Source: Oligoflexus sp. (GTDB lineage: Bacteria > Bdellovibrionota_B > Oligoflexia > Oligoflexales > Oligoflexaceae). Taken from it: a DNA stretch of 64,000 bases. Numbering within the stretch: the stretch's first letter is position 1; each line of letters starts with the position of its first letter. A program made the position numbers and the translations under genes. Shown one piece after another: positions 52,655 to 62,169 of this stretch. Below the pieces are notes generated by a model that saw nothing but the letters and a program-made list of their open reading frames with translations, was not told the DNA's origin and did not search any database. The stretch is from NCBI GenBank assembly GCA_014378195.1, contig JACMOC010000017.1, forward strand, positions 1 to 64,000. Reading direction: 5' to 3'.

Positions 52655-54361
52655 TTATTTGACGTCCCCAATTGCCTCAGAGAGTATTCGCCCTTCGCTC
52701 CCCGAAGGGGGAAGGGTTCCTGTAAAAAACGATAAAGTCGGAGCGATGTCGATAACCTCAACCTTGGTCGCGTATACCCCTTGTTTGATCTGCGGTCCAG
52801 CAATGAGCAGAGGTACGGTCCGATCATACGCATAGGCACTCAAATGAGTCGTCGTTGCTCCTGGAACGATATAGTAAGGCTTTGGGATAAGTACGACATC
52901 GCCACTTCTTCCGGGGATGTAGGTTTGTCGAATCAACTTTTGGAAAAGGCTCGGCGGCAAGGTGTTGTTGCGAACGTCAGCTCCACAGTATGCATCAGCT
53001 ATCCCTTCGAGAGTCGGTATGCTTTTTCTAAAATATTGAGTGAGGGATTGCGCGACTTTATCGAGTTCAAGTTTTTTATCGTTTAAGGTGTTGTAATTGA
53101 AATAGAAATTGAAGTCACCGGTCGCGTATATCCAGCTGCCTCTGATAGGTTTGCCGAATGTTGCGCTTAAATATGTTTCAGCCATGAGCTGAAGCTTTTC
53201 CTCGTCAACGCGCCCGGCATCAACTTTTTGAGATTTGAGCCAGTCAGGATTAGGAGGTGATCCGTGGTCCGCTGTTAACACTACAATGACATTTTCCATA
53301 CCGATCTTTTGTTCGACTTCCGTGAAAAGGCGGCCGATTTCCCTGTCTTCCACAACGGTGAGTTCTTCCACTTCACGGCTGTTGGGGCCGAAGTTATGGG
53401 ACGCAAAATCATGGTTCGAAAAACTCACGGCTAACACATCAGGATCTTTTCCTGTCCCCAATTTCATGGACTCAAGAGCGGCGATCGCTGCATTTGCTGT
53501 CAGTTCGGTCGAGTAGGGGAACATCAGAGCGTTGACAGTATCTTTGTCGGCATGATGAGGAAAATCCTGTCCCATCGAAGCGAGACTTTTGCGTTTCGAC
53601 ATTAAGGCGTTATCGGCCAATGACCGTTCACCCCCACCTTCGGATAAAGTCCATGTGAGAGTCTTGTCCTTGGCAACGTCTTTCGCAATCGTCTCATTCA
53701 GATCCGTCACCCAAGCAGGAAGCGTACCGTCTGGACGATAGTAATGGCTCGTGATCCAGCTGTGCGTGCCGATATCATACCAAAGGGCAAGATCATTTCG
53801 GTAGCCACCGAGGAGAACGGCGGCCCTGTCTTTTAAGGCTATAGTGACAACTTTCGAGGCATAGCCCGAATTTTTAAGTTCATCGCCAAAAGTAGACCCG
53901 TGGAAGTTCCGAGGCGATATCCCGGATCGATCACCTTTGAGACCAGGGCCGACCAAGGGTTCTTTATCATCTTGAACGCAATAAATAGATTTCCCTGTTT
54001 TGCCGTCCGTCCAATCGTTAATGGCAATTCCATTCTGATAGGCATAGGCACCACTTAGTATCGTGGCATGCCCGGGGCAGGTCATATTTTGAATAAGACC
54101 ATATTCAGCAAAGGGGAAATACGCCCCTTTTTCGAGGAGGTAACGAAAGCCGCCTAATTTTTTTCCGCCTGAGACCGCCGGTAAAAATCGTGGTTCAAAT
54201 CGCCGAATGAGGTCGGCACGAAACTGGTCTATGACAAGGACGAGGACCAGTTTGGGTTTTTTGATTTGTGCGACAGATTGGGCTTGGGCAGGCAAAGCCA
54301 TGCACGCCAAAAGACCAAGAGTTGTTTTGGAATTTCGGAGAGCAAAGGAAAACACCGACAT
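52655..54361 (-). CDS. PafA-like alkaline phosphatase (phosphate-irrepressible type), exported
   Basis: 568 residues from ATG 54361 (TAGGA at spacing 6); an upstream start was discarded. Signal peptide ends ALPAQAQS. The alkaline phosphatase superfamily metal and nucleophile residues are present: VIDQFRAD with the first Asp, the Thr of MTCPGHATI as PafA-type nucleophile, SNHDFASHNFG with Asp-His ligands, and VLTADHGSP with another Asp-His pair. PafA enzymes hydrolyse broad phosphate monoesters in the periplasm even when phosphate is plentiful. Second gene of a leftward pair, seven bases behind the exonuclease gene. Confidence 0.88.
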   Translation of the reverse strand: MSVFSFALRNSKTTLGLLACMALPAQAQSVAQIKKPKLVLVLVIDQFRADLIRRFEPRFLPAVSGGKKLGGFRYLLEKGAYFPFAEYGLIQNMTCPGHATILSGAYAYQNGIAINDWTDGKTGKSIYCVQDDKEPLVGPGLKGDRSGISPRNFHGSTFGDELKNSGYASKVVTIALKDRAAVLLGGYRNDLALWYDIGTHSWITSHYYRPDGTLPAWVTDLNETIAKDVAKDKTLTWTLSEGGGERSLADNALMSKRKSLASMGQDFPHHADKDTVNALMFPYSTELTANAAIAALESMKLGTGKDPDVLAVSFSNHDFASHNFGPNSREVEELTVVEDREIGRLFTEVEQKIGMENVIVVLTADHGSPPNPDWLKSQKVDAGRVDEEKLQLMAETYLSATFGKPIRGSWIYATGDFNFYFNYNTLNDKKLELDKVAQSLTQYFRKSIPTLEGIADAYCGADVRNNTLPPSLFQKLIRQTYIPGRSGDVVLIPKPYYIVPGATTTHLSAYAYDRTVPLLIAGPQIKQGVYATKVEVIDIAPTLSFFTGTLPPSGSEGRILSEAIGDVK

Positions 54362-54368
54362 AAAAATC

Positions 54369-55268
54369 CTAACGGGTATGATGGGCGAAGGAGAAGGACG
54401 ATCCAGACCGCAGCTTTGCAAAGATTGCACTGTCAACTTCGGTGGTTAACTCAGGAAGAGGCGAGACTGAAAGCAATCCTGCATCGAGTTCGGGATTCGC
54501 TTCGCTTTGACGATTGTAAGCTTCGACTAGAAGAGGATGGAGTATGAGAACGTCTTCTGCGTTGTAACACATGAGACTCGTCAAGGCCGCGTCATGGCCT
54601 TGTTCGTAGAGTCGCCAGAGTTTGACCGCATCCCAGCCGTCGATATCCATGCTGGATCGTTGATGAAGATGGGGAAAGGCCTTTTGTATCGCCTTCAGTC
54701 CGCCTTTGAATCCTTGATTACGCAGCCAGTGACATAGGTCGACGTGGGCCTTGGCAAAAGGCACTTCAAATTCATGAGCTAAAAAAGGGACGTCATATGC
54801 AGCACCGTTGAACGTCGCAAGCAGTGACGCCTCTTCGAGTATGTAATGAATCAGGGCACGTTTGGCGTTTTTTTCGTGTTCCTGAAGGAGTTCGCCGCGA
54901 AATAAAAACGCTATAACCGTGGATTCGGCGAGGGGAGGAAGTCCACCCCCACTTGCTTCTATATCAAAATACGCAATGTCGTCAAAGGCGCCACGGATCA
55001 TCCGCCAGCGATCAGCGCTAGGAAGGGCTTTGTGGAAATAGTAGAGGTCACGTTTCTCCCAGGCTTCCAAGGTCAGATCGAGGTCTTCCTGAATGTCTGC
55101 GAGTTTGCGTGCGCCAAAGATTTGAGAAGCTTCCCGACTTAAGTCTTCCCAGTCATGGATGCCTAGCGACCAGAGGTGCTTTTCGGTTCGCTCGCCCACT
55201 CCACGCAGATGGATAAAGCTTTTGCGAAGCAGAGCGTGATCCTGAAAAGGCGAGTTGCGCTGTGTCAT
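54369..55268 (-). CDS. YprB-like RNase H-fold exonuclease domain protein
   Basis: 299 residues from ATG 55268 (GGAA at spacing 6). An N-terminal helix-hairpin-helix-like segment (HLRGVGERTEKHLWSLG) is followed by a DEDD-type exonuclease fold (about 90-240). Metal ligands appear as AYFDIEASG (Asp and Glu), FNGAAYDVPFL (Asp) and MCYNAEDVLIL (Asp), so catalysis should be intact. Predicted 3'-5' exonucleases of this type are linked to DNA or RNA processing. It is co-transcribed with the PafA phosphatase, possibly in nucleotide-phosphate scavenging; that link is inference. Confidence 0.82.
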   Translation of the reverse strand: MTQRNSPFQDHALLRKSFIHLRGVGERTEKHLWSLGIHDWEDLSREASQIFGARKLADIQEDLDLTLEAWEKRDLYYFHKALPSADRWRMIRGAFDDIAYFDIEASGGGLPPLAESTVIAFLFRGELLQEHEKNAKRALIHYILEEASLLATFNGAAYDVPFLAHEFEVPFAKAHVDLCHWLRNQGFKGGLKAIQKAFPHLHQRSSMDIDGWDAVKLWRLYEQGHDAALTSLMCYNAEDVLILHPLLVEAYNRQSEANPELDAGLLSVSPLPELTTEVDSAIFAKLRSGSSFSFAHHTR

Positions 55269-55474
55269 CGTGTTTCCAATGTGATGGCTTTGACTCACGC
55301 CTCAACTTTAATTCGAGAGATTGACTCTGGCTAGTTTAATCCACGTACCTTCATTGGTTGTGTCTTTTGGGCGTGGTTTTCCTGTCTTTCTTGACGCTTA
55401 GGGAGTTTGGCCGGTACACTCGACTTCAGTAGGCAGCCAATGATTATTAGGTTTTATAGAGGAGGAGCCACCCG

Positions 55475-56977
55475 ATGGTTCAACGACTTTGGGATCGCCG
55501 TGAACTCATCGCGGCTGCTGGTCTTTCGGCAATGGTCTTGCCTCTATCAGCCTGTCAAACCGCTGCCGTTGCCAGCGCATCGGACGGAAGCGGCCATCCT
55601 CTTCTTGTTCGGCCTCGATGGTCGAATGAACTCGACGCCGTTCACAAACAGAAGTTCCATACCGCAGTTGCCTGGTTCAAGGCAAATGATCAAGGCCGCT
55701 TCCCAAACTCGGATCCACGTTCCTATCTGACCTGGAAAAAGCTAGCATCCGCTCATGCGCTTTCCTGTCAACATATGACACATTTATTTTTGCCCTGGCA
55801 CCGACTCTATCTCTCTTATTTTGAAGCTGCTTGTCGCTATGCTTTGCGTGATGCTTCTTTCGTTTTGCCGTATTGGGATTGGACGCTCGACTCTCAGCTG
55901 CCCGCTGAATTCTCAAGTTCTGCGTTCCCGCACTTCAAGGTCCTGCGCGCGCTCCATGCTCAAGCTCAGATTCCAGCCGAATTCGTCGGCAAATCGGCAA
56001 TTGAGCGTATTCTCGCCATCGACGATTTTTATGCCTTTCATTCCGGTCCAGCGCCTTCTATTTTTCATAATAGCCAGATGATGGCCGGGCACCTTGAAGG
56101 GACCTGTCACAACGCTGTTCACAATACGATCGGTGGTCCGATGCTTCGTCTTGCAGCACCGGAAGATCCCATTTTTTGGCTTCATCATGCGAATATTGAT
56201 CGCCTCTGGTCGGCTTGGTCAAGGCGCCACCCACAGGCGATGGTTCCCTCGGAGAAGCCAGCGGATTGGCTGGCGACATCTTTGAAACTCACGTTTTTGG
56301 ACCCCAGCGCTCCCGGCAAGTCACGGGTTTTGCCGGATATTCCACGAACTGAATTCAATGCCGCAATCGCGGGTAACTGTCTTGTAAAAGATGTGCTTAC
56401 GGCAGCTGCAGCGCAGTATACGTATGATGATCTTTTGAAGGCTGGACCTGAAGCCGCGAAACCAACGCCGTTCACAGGGCGCAATGAATACTTAGTCGAT
56501 GGAATGGCAAGAGTCGAAAAATCGGTTCTGATAAGCGCCATTACGCTTAACCCCGAGCTTACTCAAAAGTTGCAAAATATCGGAGGCGGCCATGTCTCGC
56601 TCCTGGCTCTTAACGTGCCTGTTCTTCCTGATCCTGCAATCAGCAATCGACTTATCATCCGTTTTTTTGCGTTTGAAGCGGGTGAGGTGTCTCATGAATA
56701 TCTAAATTCTGTGCGCACTCAAGTGGCGATGCAAAGGCCTGACTATCTTGGATCTTACACCTTCCTTGCTCAAGGGCATCTAACGCACGAACAAGTCAGT
56801 AAAGGGACTGTGAATCTCAATCTTGATATCACAGCCTGGATTTTGTCGAATCAATCGCAAAACCTCGGCAAATTTACGGTGCTCGCCGTCGTCCTCGATC
56901 CGGCTAAGCAGAATAGTATTGTGAATCTTTTTGAAGATGTGGAAACGGAAATCAAACTGCAGTTTGCAGCTTCGTAA
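55475..56977 (+). CDS. Tyrosinase-like type-3 copper enzyme, Tat-exported lipoprotein
   Basis: 500 residues. The N-terminus has a twin-arginine signal (DRRELIAAAG) ending in LSACQ, a lipobox-like site, so the enzyme may be exported folded and lipid-anchored. Copper A: His in SAHALS, QHMTHLF and PWHRLYLSYFE. Copper B: GTCHNAVHNTIGG and FWLHHANIDRLW, six ligands in all. The core ends near residue 300 and about 200 further residues of beta-rich extension follow (HVSLLALNVPVLPDP), resembling the C-terminal domain of plant-type polyphenol oxidases. Strong AGAGGAGG site. Tyrosinases oxidise phenols to quinones (melanin-type chemistry). No caddie protein gene is seen. Confidence 0.9.
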   Translation: MVQRLWDRRELIAAAGLSAMVLPLSACQTAAVASASDGSGHPLLVRPRWSNELDAVHKQKFHTAVAWFKANDQGRFPNSDPRSYLTWKKLASAHALSCQHMTHLFLPWHRLYLSYFEAACRYALRDASFVLPYWDWTLDSQLPAEFSSSAFPHFKVLRALHAQAQIPAEFVGKSAIERILAIDDFYAFHSGPAPSIFHNSQMMAGHLEGTCHNAVHNTIGGPMLRLAAPEDPIFWLHHANIDRLWSAWSRRHPQAMVPSEKPADWLATSLKLTFLDPSAPGKSRVLPDIPRTEFNAAIAGNCLVKDVLTAAAAQYTYDDLLKAGPEAAKPTPFTGRNEYLVDGMARVEKSVLISAITLNPELTQKLQNIGGGHVSLLALNVPVLPDPAISNRLIIRFFAFEAGEVSHEYLNSVRTQVAMQRPDYLGSYTFLAQGHLTHEQVSKGTVNLNLDITAWILSNQSQNLGKFTVLAVVLDPAKQNSIVNLFEDVETEIKLQFAAS

Positions 56978-56985
56978 GTGTGATG

Positions 56986-57351
56986 TTAGGCGAGAATGAG
57001 GAAGGCCGCCGCTAGTATTGCAGGAACGGATTGAATGAAAAAGATGCGTTTTGTGACACTAGCGGCGCCAGCGATCCCAGCAACGATCACACATCCGAGA
57101 AAAAACAATGTAATGGCTTTGTAATCGTCGTGACTGCGAAAAAACTGCGCAAAGATGAGTCCAGCCGTAAGAAATAAATTATAAATACCCTGATTTTTCG
57201 CCAGATTCGCAGTAATTGCCGCCACGTCGCTGGTCATTCCAAAGCGTCTTTTTGCGAAGTTGGTTTGCCAAAGAAAAGTCTCGATAACCATAAATCCAAA
57301 ATGCAGCACGGCCACGAGACCGATAAAAATGTCCGCGAGAATTAGTATCAT
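56986..57351 (-). CDS. DUF1304 small membrane protein
   Basis: 121 residues from ATG 57351 (AAGGAG at spacing 7). Four hydrophobic helices (ILADIFIGLVAVLHFGFMVIE, NLFLTAGLIFAQFF, ITLFFLGCVIVAGIAGAAS, SVPAILAAAFLIL). Matches the DUF1304 family by length and by the E-x-x-x-W and NQG(I/L)YN signatures (ETFLWQT, AKNQGIYNLFL). Family function unknown. Converges on the tyrosinase gene, with eight bases between stops. Confidence 0.85.
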   Translation of the reverse strand: MILILADIFIGLVAVLHFGFMVIETFLWQTNFAKRRFGMTSDVAAITANLAKNQGIYNLFLTAGLIFAQFFRSHDDYKAITLFFLGCVIVAGIAGAASVTKRIFFIQSVPAILAAAFLILA

Positions 57352-57408
57352 GGGCGACTCCTTCATTGTTCGAGCCACGATACCTCAAGAATTAGAGTTA
57401 CAATAGTA

Positions 57409-57996
57409 CTATTCAGGCCGTTGAGGGATGCGAACAAAAGCCATGCCAGCCGCTCGCGCCGACTCGATTCCAGGCTCGGCATCTTCGAAGACGAGACAGC
57501 TTTTTGGTTCCACATTCAAAAGTCGGGCAGCGGTCAGGTAAGGCTCGGGGTTTGGTTTGCCAAGCTTTGCGTCTTCCGCTCCGACGATGATGTCAAAGAA
57601 CTCCCAGAGTCCGAGCTGGCGAAGTGTTTTCTCGACCGAGGCTCGTGGGCTACCCGAGACCACGGCCATCGGCAGCTTTCCGTGTTGCCGGCGAATGACC
57701 TCCTCAACTTCCGAGTGCGATGTAATGGTGCCGATGAGATTTAAATAGGCCTGCTCACGCGCATGGGCCACATCTTTTACCGGCAGATTAAGGCCGAGAT
57801 GGTCATTGAGCATCGTCACAGTTTTTGGAACCGGAATACCGCCCCATGCATAAAAAAGGTCTTCCGGGAACGACGCGTTCCATTTTTGTAAAGCAATTCG
57901 CCAGGCCTCCTGATGGACGGGAAGTGAATTTGCGATCGTCCCGTCGCAATCAAAAAGGTAAGCGGAAAAGCGACCCTCAGGAAAGCTGAGTATCAT
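57409..57996 (-). CDS. HAD-superfamily phosphatase, beta-phosphoglucomutase-like
   Basis: 195 residues from ATG 57996 (AAGGA at spacing 9). Motif I FDCDGTIANS with the nucleophile Asp and acid/base Asp; motif II VVSGSPR; motif III KPNPEPYL; motif IV VFEDAEPGIESA. The cap domain is the helical type (about 18-85) of small-molecule phosphatases and beta-phosphoglucomutase. Cytoplasmic. It may dephosphorylate sugar phosphates; the specific substrate is open. The gene is transcribed away from the cytochrome cassette and has no partners. Confidence 0.87.
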   Translation of the reverse strand: MILSFPEGRFSAYLFDCDGTIANSLPVHQEAWRIALQKWNASFPEDLFYAWGGIPVPKTVTMLNDHLGLNLPVKDVAHAREQAYLNLIGTITSHSEVEEVIRRQHGKLPMAVVSGSPRASVEKTLRQLGLWEFFDIIVGAEDAKLGKPNPEPYLTAARLLNVEPKSCLVFEDAEPGIESARAAGMAFVRIPQRPE

Positions 57997-58126
57997 AAAA
58001 TCGGTCCTTTCACGGGGTACGAGCAAAGTTAACATATGAAATTAATGAGTAGAAATCAAAATCGTTCAAGTTTTTGGCAGAATTTCCGACACGCTTTGCA
58101 GCTCCCACGTAGTTTCGAGGCGATTC

Positions 58127-59482
58127 ATGGATGTTCGGCTCCTCCTCCTTGTCAGTTTCCTGAGTTTCGGTGCTGCAAACGAGGTCTTTGGCTCGGCCGC
58201 CGCTGGGGCCCAGTTATGCAAAAAGTATCCTACTTCAACCTATTGTGACAGCGAAGTAAACAGTTGCAAAACCTGCCATTCGACATCCCCAGCCCTAAAC
58301 CTTTATGGAGAGGATATACGGGTTCATCTGGGTGGACCGGTCGATACAGCCAGTGAAGCCGCTATGGTGTCCATTGAAGCGGCTGACAGTGACGGCGATG
58401 GTGTAACTAATCTTGACGAACTCCTCAAAAAAGGGGCGCCCGGCAACGCAGCTATCAAGCCTTCCGCTGCGGTCGACCTCGTTTACGATCCATTTCTCGC
58501 GTTAAAACGCCTCAAAGCAATCTACTGCGGGCAGTCCTTAACCTACGACCTGGCGCAGAAATTAGCAGCCACTGCGGATCCCAAAGCCCTTCTTCACGCA
58601 GAGCTTACGGCTTGTCTTGCAAGTGCGTACTGGAAGGATGAGGCCCTGGCCCGCCTTGCCGACAAAAAAATCCAACCTCTCGCGGCCGTCGGCTATAACG
58701 GCAACGTTGTAATCGCAGATTTTCGTTGGGATTATCGTCTTTTTACCTACATTATGTCTAACGACCGCGACGCGCGTGACCTACTCGCCGCCCAATATCA
58801 TGTCGATGAATCCGGCAAGCGGGTCGAGGGCCGACAAGGTCGCGGACAACTGCCCCAGATTTTTGGAAGCCGAATCGTTATCGCAGGGGGCCAGCCTTTA
58901 GTCCCTGAGCGTCGCGCGGGTATGATCACGACTCAATGGTTTCTCTCTTTTTACACCATGTTTGCCCCGCTTCCGCGCAACACGGCCTCGCAGGCCTATC
59001 GGGAATATTTGGGAATGGACATCGCAAAGGGCGAGGGGCTTCAACCCATTCCAAACGAGCCGCGCGATGTTGATGCCCGGAATGTAAAGCAGCCAGCTTG
59101 TGCGGTGTGTCACAGCACTTTAGATCCTTTATCTTATGCTTTTTCAACTTATAGCGGCATCGAAACGAGTGTTCTCAATATCCTCGAAAACAACAGCGGA
59201 ACGTATAACGCTGGTCGGGAGCCTTGGGAAGCGCAGGGTTATCTGATGAGCAAACCTGTGAAAAGCCTTTTGGAATGGGCCGATCAAGCCCGTAACTCCG
59301 ATCCCTTCAAACAAAACATCGCGCGCATGATGTTTCGTCAGGCCATGAGCCGTGATGCCCTGCCTCACGAGCAAGAGGAATTTGATGCTATGTGGAAATC
59401 GATGCCGGCAGACATGTACTCCATAAATAAACTGGTCCATCGCCTGATTGATACCAAAGCTTTCGGAGGTCGCCGCCCATGA
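58127..59482 (+). CDS. Exported two-haem c-type cytochrome-like protein of a DUF1501 cassette
   Basis: 451 residues. Signal peptide MDVRLLLLVSFLSFGAANEVFG. Two haem-c sites CxxCH: CKTCH (about residue 49) and CAVCH (about residue 327). A calcium-binding-type loop DSDGDGVTNLDEL lies between (about 88-100). The middle (RWDYRLFTYIMSNDRD, RRAGMITTQWFLSFY) and the C-terminal DPLSYAFSTYSGIE resemble the DUF1588-type cytochromes found with DUF1501 proteins in Planctomycetota and Bdellovibrionota. Likely a periplasmic electron carrier. It overlaps the next gene by four bases (ATGA). Confidence 0.82.
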   Translation: MDVRLLLLVSFLSFGAANEVFGSAAAGAQLCKKYPTSTYCDSEVNSCKTCHSTSPALNLYGEDIRVHLGGPVDTASEAAMVSIEAADSDGDGVTNLDELLKKGAPGNAAIKPSAAVDLVYDPFLALKRLKAIYCGQSLTYDLAQKLAATADPKALLHAELTACLASAYWKDEALARLADKKIQPLAAVGYNGNVVIADFRWDYRLFTYIMSNDRDARDLLAAQYHVDESGKRVEGRQGRGQLPQIFGSRIVIAGGQPLVPERRAGMITTQWFLSFYTMFAPLPRNTASQAYREYLGMDIAKGEGLQPIPNEPRDVDARNVKQPACAVCHSTLDPLSYAFSTYSGIETSVLNILENNSGTYNAGREPWEAQGYLMSKPVKSLLEWADQARNSDPFKQNIARMMFRQAMSRDALPHEQEEFDAMWKSMPADMYSINKLVHRLIDTKAFGGRRP

Positions 59483-60153
59483 AGGCTCGACGTCGTGCTC
59501 TATTGTTGATTTTGCCGGTTTTTGCCTTGTTGAGTGCATCTTGCAATCAGAGACCAAAGTGGACTGGATTTGGGCGCTCGAGTGGGGCGGCCGTTCCGGA
59601 AACCAGTTCCAATTCTATACCGGTGGCTTCGGAAACAGGAGACGTCGGGTCTTCGGAGCCGGGGCTTGATCTGGTCTGGAAACGTTACCGTGCATTCGAG
59701 GATGGTCTGGTCACCGGGCTGGCTTTGAACAAAGCCACGTTTTGTCAGGAACTCGGGAAACAGAGCTGTATCGATAAGGTTCATCTCACTTTTCTCGGCG
59801 GTAACGATCCGTTTGAAGCTGGCCTCTACGAAAGAGCACAAACGCCAACGTCAATCACGGCCGTGGCCGTTGACCGCGTGGTTCTTTATGCCTGTTCGCA
59901 ACGCCTAGAGATGGATAGGGTTGCTGCTTCTGCAGCCGTTGTCTTCAAGTATTTTCCTTTGAGCGGAACACCGACGAGTGATCAGCTGAAACTGCAGGCG
60001 ACCGACCTCTATCATCGCTTTTTAGCGCGTGATCCGGAGGCTGCCGAGATCACCGTGATTCAATCGTTGAGCAATAAAGGCCTTGCGGCTGATAAACTCG
60101 CTCTGATGATGTGTTATTCAATCGGAACCAGTGCAGAAAACATACTCCTTTAA
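59479..60153 (+). CDS. Small lipoprotein of the DUF1501 cassette, unknown function
   Basis: 224 residues. Basic N-terminus MKARRRALLLILPVFALL and lipobox LSASC, so Cys22 is the likely anchor. The mature part has a Gly/Ser linker and then a helical domain with two cysteine pairs (ATFCQELGKQSCIDK, YACSQRLEMD). Overlaps the cytochrome gene by four bases and precedes the DUF1501 gene by 33 bases, so the three work together. No family recognised. Confidence 0.72.
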   Translation: MKARRRALLLILPVFALLSASCNQRPKWTGFGRSSGAAVPETSSNSIPVASETGDVGSSEPGLDLVWKRYRAFEDGLVTGLALNKATFCQELGKQSCIDKVHLTFLGGNDPFEAGLYERAQTPTSITAVAVDRVVLYACSQRLEMDRVAASAAVVFKYFPLSGTPTSDQLKLQATDLYHRFLARDPEAAEITVIQSLSNKGLAADKLALMMCYSIGTSAENILL

Positions 60154-60186
60154 TGCGCTCTTTAGTGAAAACAAAGGCTAACCACG

Positions 60187-61608
60187 ATGATAAAATCAAA
60201 TCGCCGCGATGCCCTCAAATCTTTCGGTGGTCTCGCCGTCTTAGGACTGACGGGAAATGCTGCGAACCTTCTCGCACAGGCTCAGGGCAAAAAATATATT
60301 TTCACCATTTGTGCTGCGGGCGGCGCAAACATCGCCGATTGTTTTCTCGCCCAATCGACTGGTGCCGCAGCTTACGATAATATGCCAACGATCAACGGTT
60401 CGCCCCTGCGCGCTGCGCCTGTACTAAGCAACAGCATCAAAGGCGTAATCAACCTCGGCAACGGTTACGCGCAGGAGACCTTTCTCAAAAAATTCGCGGC
60501 CGACACTCTTGTCATGACCGCCGAAGTTTCGAGTGTGAATCATAACGTGGCCGGAAAACGAGCGGTTACCGGCGATAATGCCAACCAGGGACGCACCTTA
60601 CCCGAAGCTATCGCCATGGCTTACGGCCAGGGCCTTCCGCTTGCAAACCTGATGCTCGCTGGTGGGGGGTATTCACAGAACGGGGACGACATTACAGTTC
60701 CTGACCAGTATCGGGCCCAAGTCGTTGCCGACCCGCTTATGTTTGCTTTTGCAACGCACGGGTACAAAGGGATCAGCAAACTCGCCGGCGAAGCCGAGAT
60801 GAAAATAGGCCGCGACCTTCGTCAGCAACTCGAAGCGGCTTCGCGGCTCCATACTCAGTTTCAGGGCGGTAGAGCCTTCGAGTCCTATATTAAAAATCGG
60901 GACTCGGTAGTTGAGATGCTCGAAAAAGGCGATACGGTCACCAAGTTGATGCTTCTTGATCCTGCGACCAACGAACTTGAAAAATATGGCTTCAAGGTCT
61001 CAGCCGATATTAATCTCGTCCGTGAAAAGTTCCAAAATCTCAGCACCGATATTTTTGAAGCGCGCTTAGCCTTGGCTTTTCTTGCCACCAAAAATGGACT
61101 ATCAAACGCTGTCACGATTTCGCCGAGCAACACGCCTCTTATTGCCTCACGCGGAACACCCAATTCCCCCATTGCTTTCGATTGGTCACACGTCGATCAT
61201 CGCGGTGCGCAGAATGCAATGTGGAGCTATATTCTTAAAGGCGTTGATGGTCTGATTGATCTGCTGAAAGCGACGGATATTGATGGCGATCCCGGCAAGG
61301 GCAAGATGTGGAGCCAATCTCTGATCTATATCGCGACCGAGTTCGGCCGCGATAAAGTGAAATCGGGTGGCAGTGGCCACAATCTCAACAATGGTGTGGT
61401 CATGGTCTCGCCTTTACTTAACGGCAACAAGATATTCGGCGGTATCGACCCAGAGACGGCGTTAACCTACGGATTTATCGGGGATACAGGTGCCCCCGAT
61501 AAAACGAAGATGATGAAAGAGCGTGATATCTATGGTGTTATCGCTCAAGCCATGGGGCTGAGCTACATGGGGCGAGGCAGCTATAAGGCCGTCGTCCGCA
61601 CGACCTAA
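60187..61608 (+). CDS. DUF1501-family exported protein (Tat signal)
   Basis: 473 residues. Twin-arginine signal NRRDALKSFGGLAVLGL. The DUF1501 fold belongs to the alkaline-phosphatase/sulfatase-like superfamily. Visible features are FTICAAGGANIADCF in place of the usual metal aspartates, MTAEVSSVNHNVAGKRAV, and FDWSHVDHRGAQN. Several canonical metal ligands appear replaced, so the enzyme may be non-hydrolytic. These proteins commonly pair with multi-haem or DUF1588 cytochromes, matching the neighbours here. Physiological substrate unknown. Confidence 0.82.
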   Translation: MIKSNRRDALKSFGGLAVLGLTGNAANLLAQAQGKKYIFTICAAGGANIADCFLAQSTGAAAYDNMPTINGSPLRAAPVLSNSIKGVINLGNGYAQETFLKKFAADTLVMTAEVSSVNHNVAGKRAVTGDNANQGRTLPEAIAMAYGQGLPLANLMLAGGGYSQNGDDITVPDQYRAQVVADPLMFAFATHGYKGISKLAGEAEMKIGRDLRQQLEAASRLHTQFQGGRAFESYIKNRDSVVEMLEKGDTVTKLMLLDPATNELEKYGFKVSADINLVREKFQNLSTDIFEARLALAFLATKNGLSNAVTISPSNTPLIASRGTPNSPIAFDWSHVDHRGAQNAMWSYILKGVDGLIDLLKATDIDGDPGKGKMWSQSLIYIATEFGRDKVKSGGSGHNLNNGVVMVSPLLNGNKIFGGIDPETALTYGFIGDTGAPDKTKMMKERDIYGVIAQAMGLSYMGRGSYKAVVRTT

Positions 61609-61784
61609 ACTCTGTCCAGGCGTACGTTTTGTCCGGTCTGACAGTCAGTGTCTCATCTTTGGGCAGAACATTCGCAATATAGACCTCTCTATCCCCTTCA
61701 AATCATTCGCTCCCAGAAAATGGCCCGCCTTATGCAAAGACATAAGGTGTCACGGTATCATCCAGTGCAACAAAGGGAGCCATC

Positions 61785-62054
61785 ATGATTCGTCTCACAC
61801 TCGTCCTCCTCGTAAGTTCGTTTTTCGGCGGTTGTATGACTGAAGCCGACAAGGCCCTTTGGCTTGAAGCAAAAAATACCCTCGGACCAAAACACGAGGC
61901 TATAGCCGAAAAAGAAAAAGATAACACGCCAGCCGTGGCTCCCGACGCTTCAAGAGCCCCGATCAAAACATCAAAAAACACGGGTGATAAAGCTAAAGAC
62001 GATGCAGCGGCCGGGATTCCTAAAGAAGTCGTGCCTGCATCCAAGTCCAACTGA
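61785..62054 (+). CDS. Small lysine-rich lipoprotein
   Basis: 89 residues. Lipobox FGGC (Cys17). After a short helix (EADKALWLEAKNTLG) the tail is charged and low-complexity (KEKDNTPAVAP, KNTGDKAKDD). Similar in size to many small anchor lipoproteins. Stands alone, 176 bases after the DUF1501 gene. Confidence 0.68.
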   Translation: MIRLTLVLLVSSFFGGCMTEADKALWLEAKNTLGPKHEAIAEKEKDNTPAVAPDASRAPIKTSKNTGDKAKDDAAAGIPKEVVPASKSN

Positions 62055-62122
62055 TTCCTTAAATGAACTGACCCTAAAGGTGAGTTCTTGTCTTACTTCT
62101 CTGTCAAAACCCCCAAATTTAG

Positions 62123-62166
62123 TCGGGAAGTGTATCGCTCTAAGCGAGACATTTCCCGAATTTTTT
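62123..62166 (+). terminator. Rho-independent terminator behind the small lipoprotein gene
   Basis: TCGGGAAGTGT and the mirrored ACATTTCCCGA, with inner TCGCT/AGCGA, form a long stem with two mismatches and end in ATTTTTT. It sits 68 bases after the lipoprotein stop and converges with the minus-strand barrel gene. Confidence 0.7.
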
Positions 62167-62169
62167 GCG

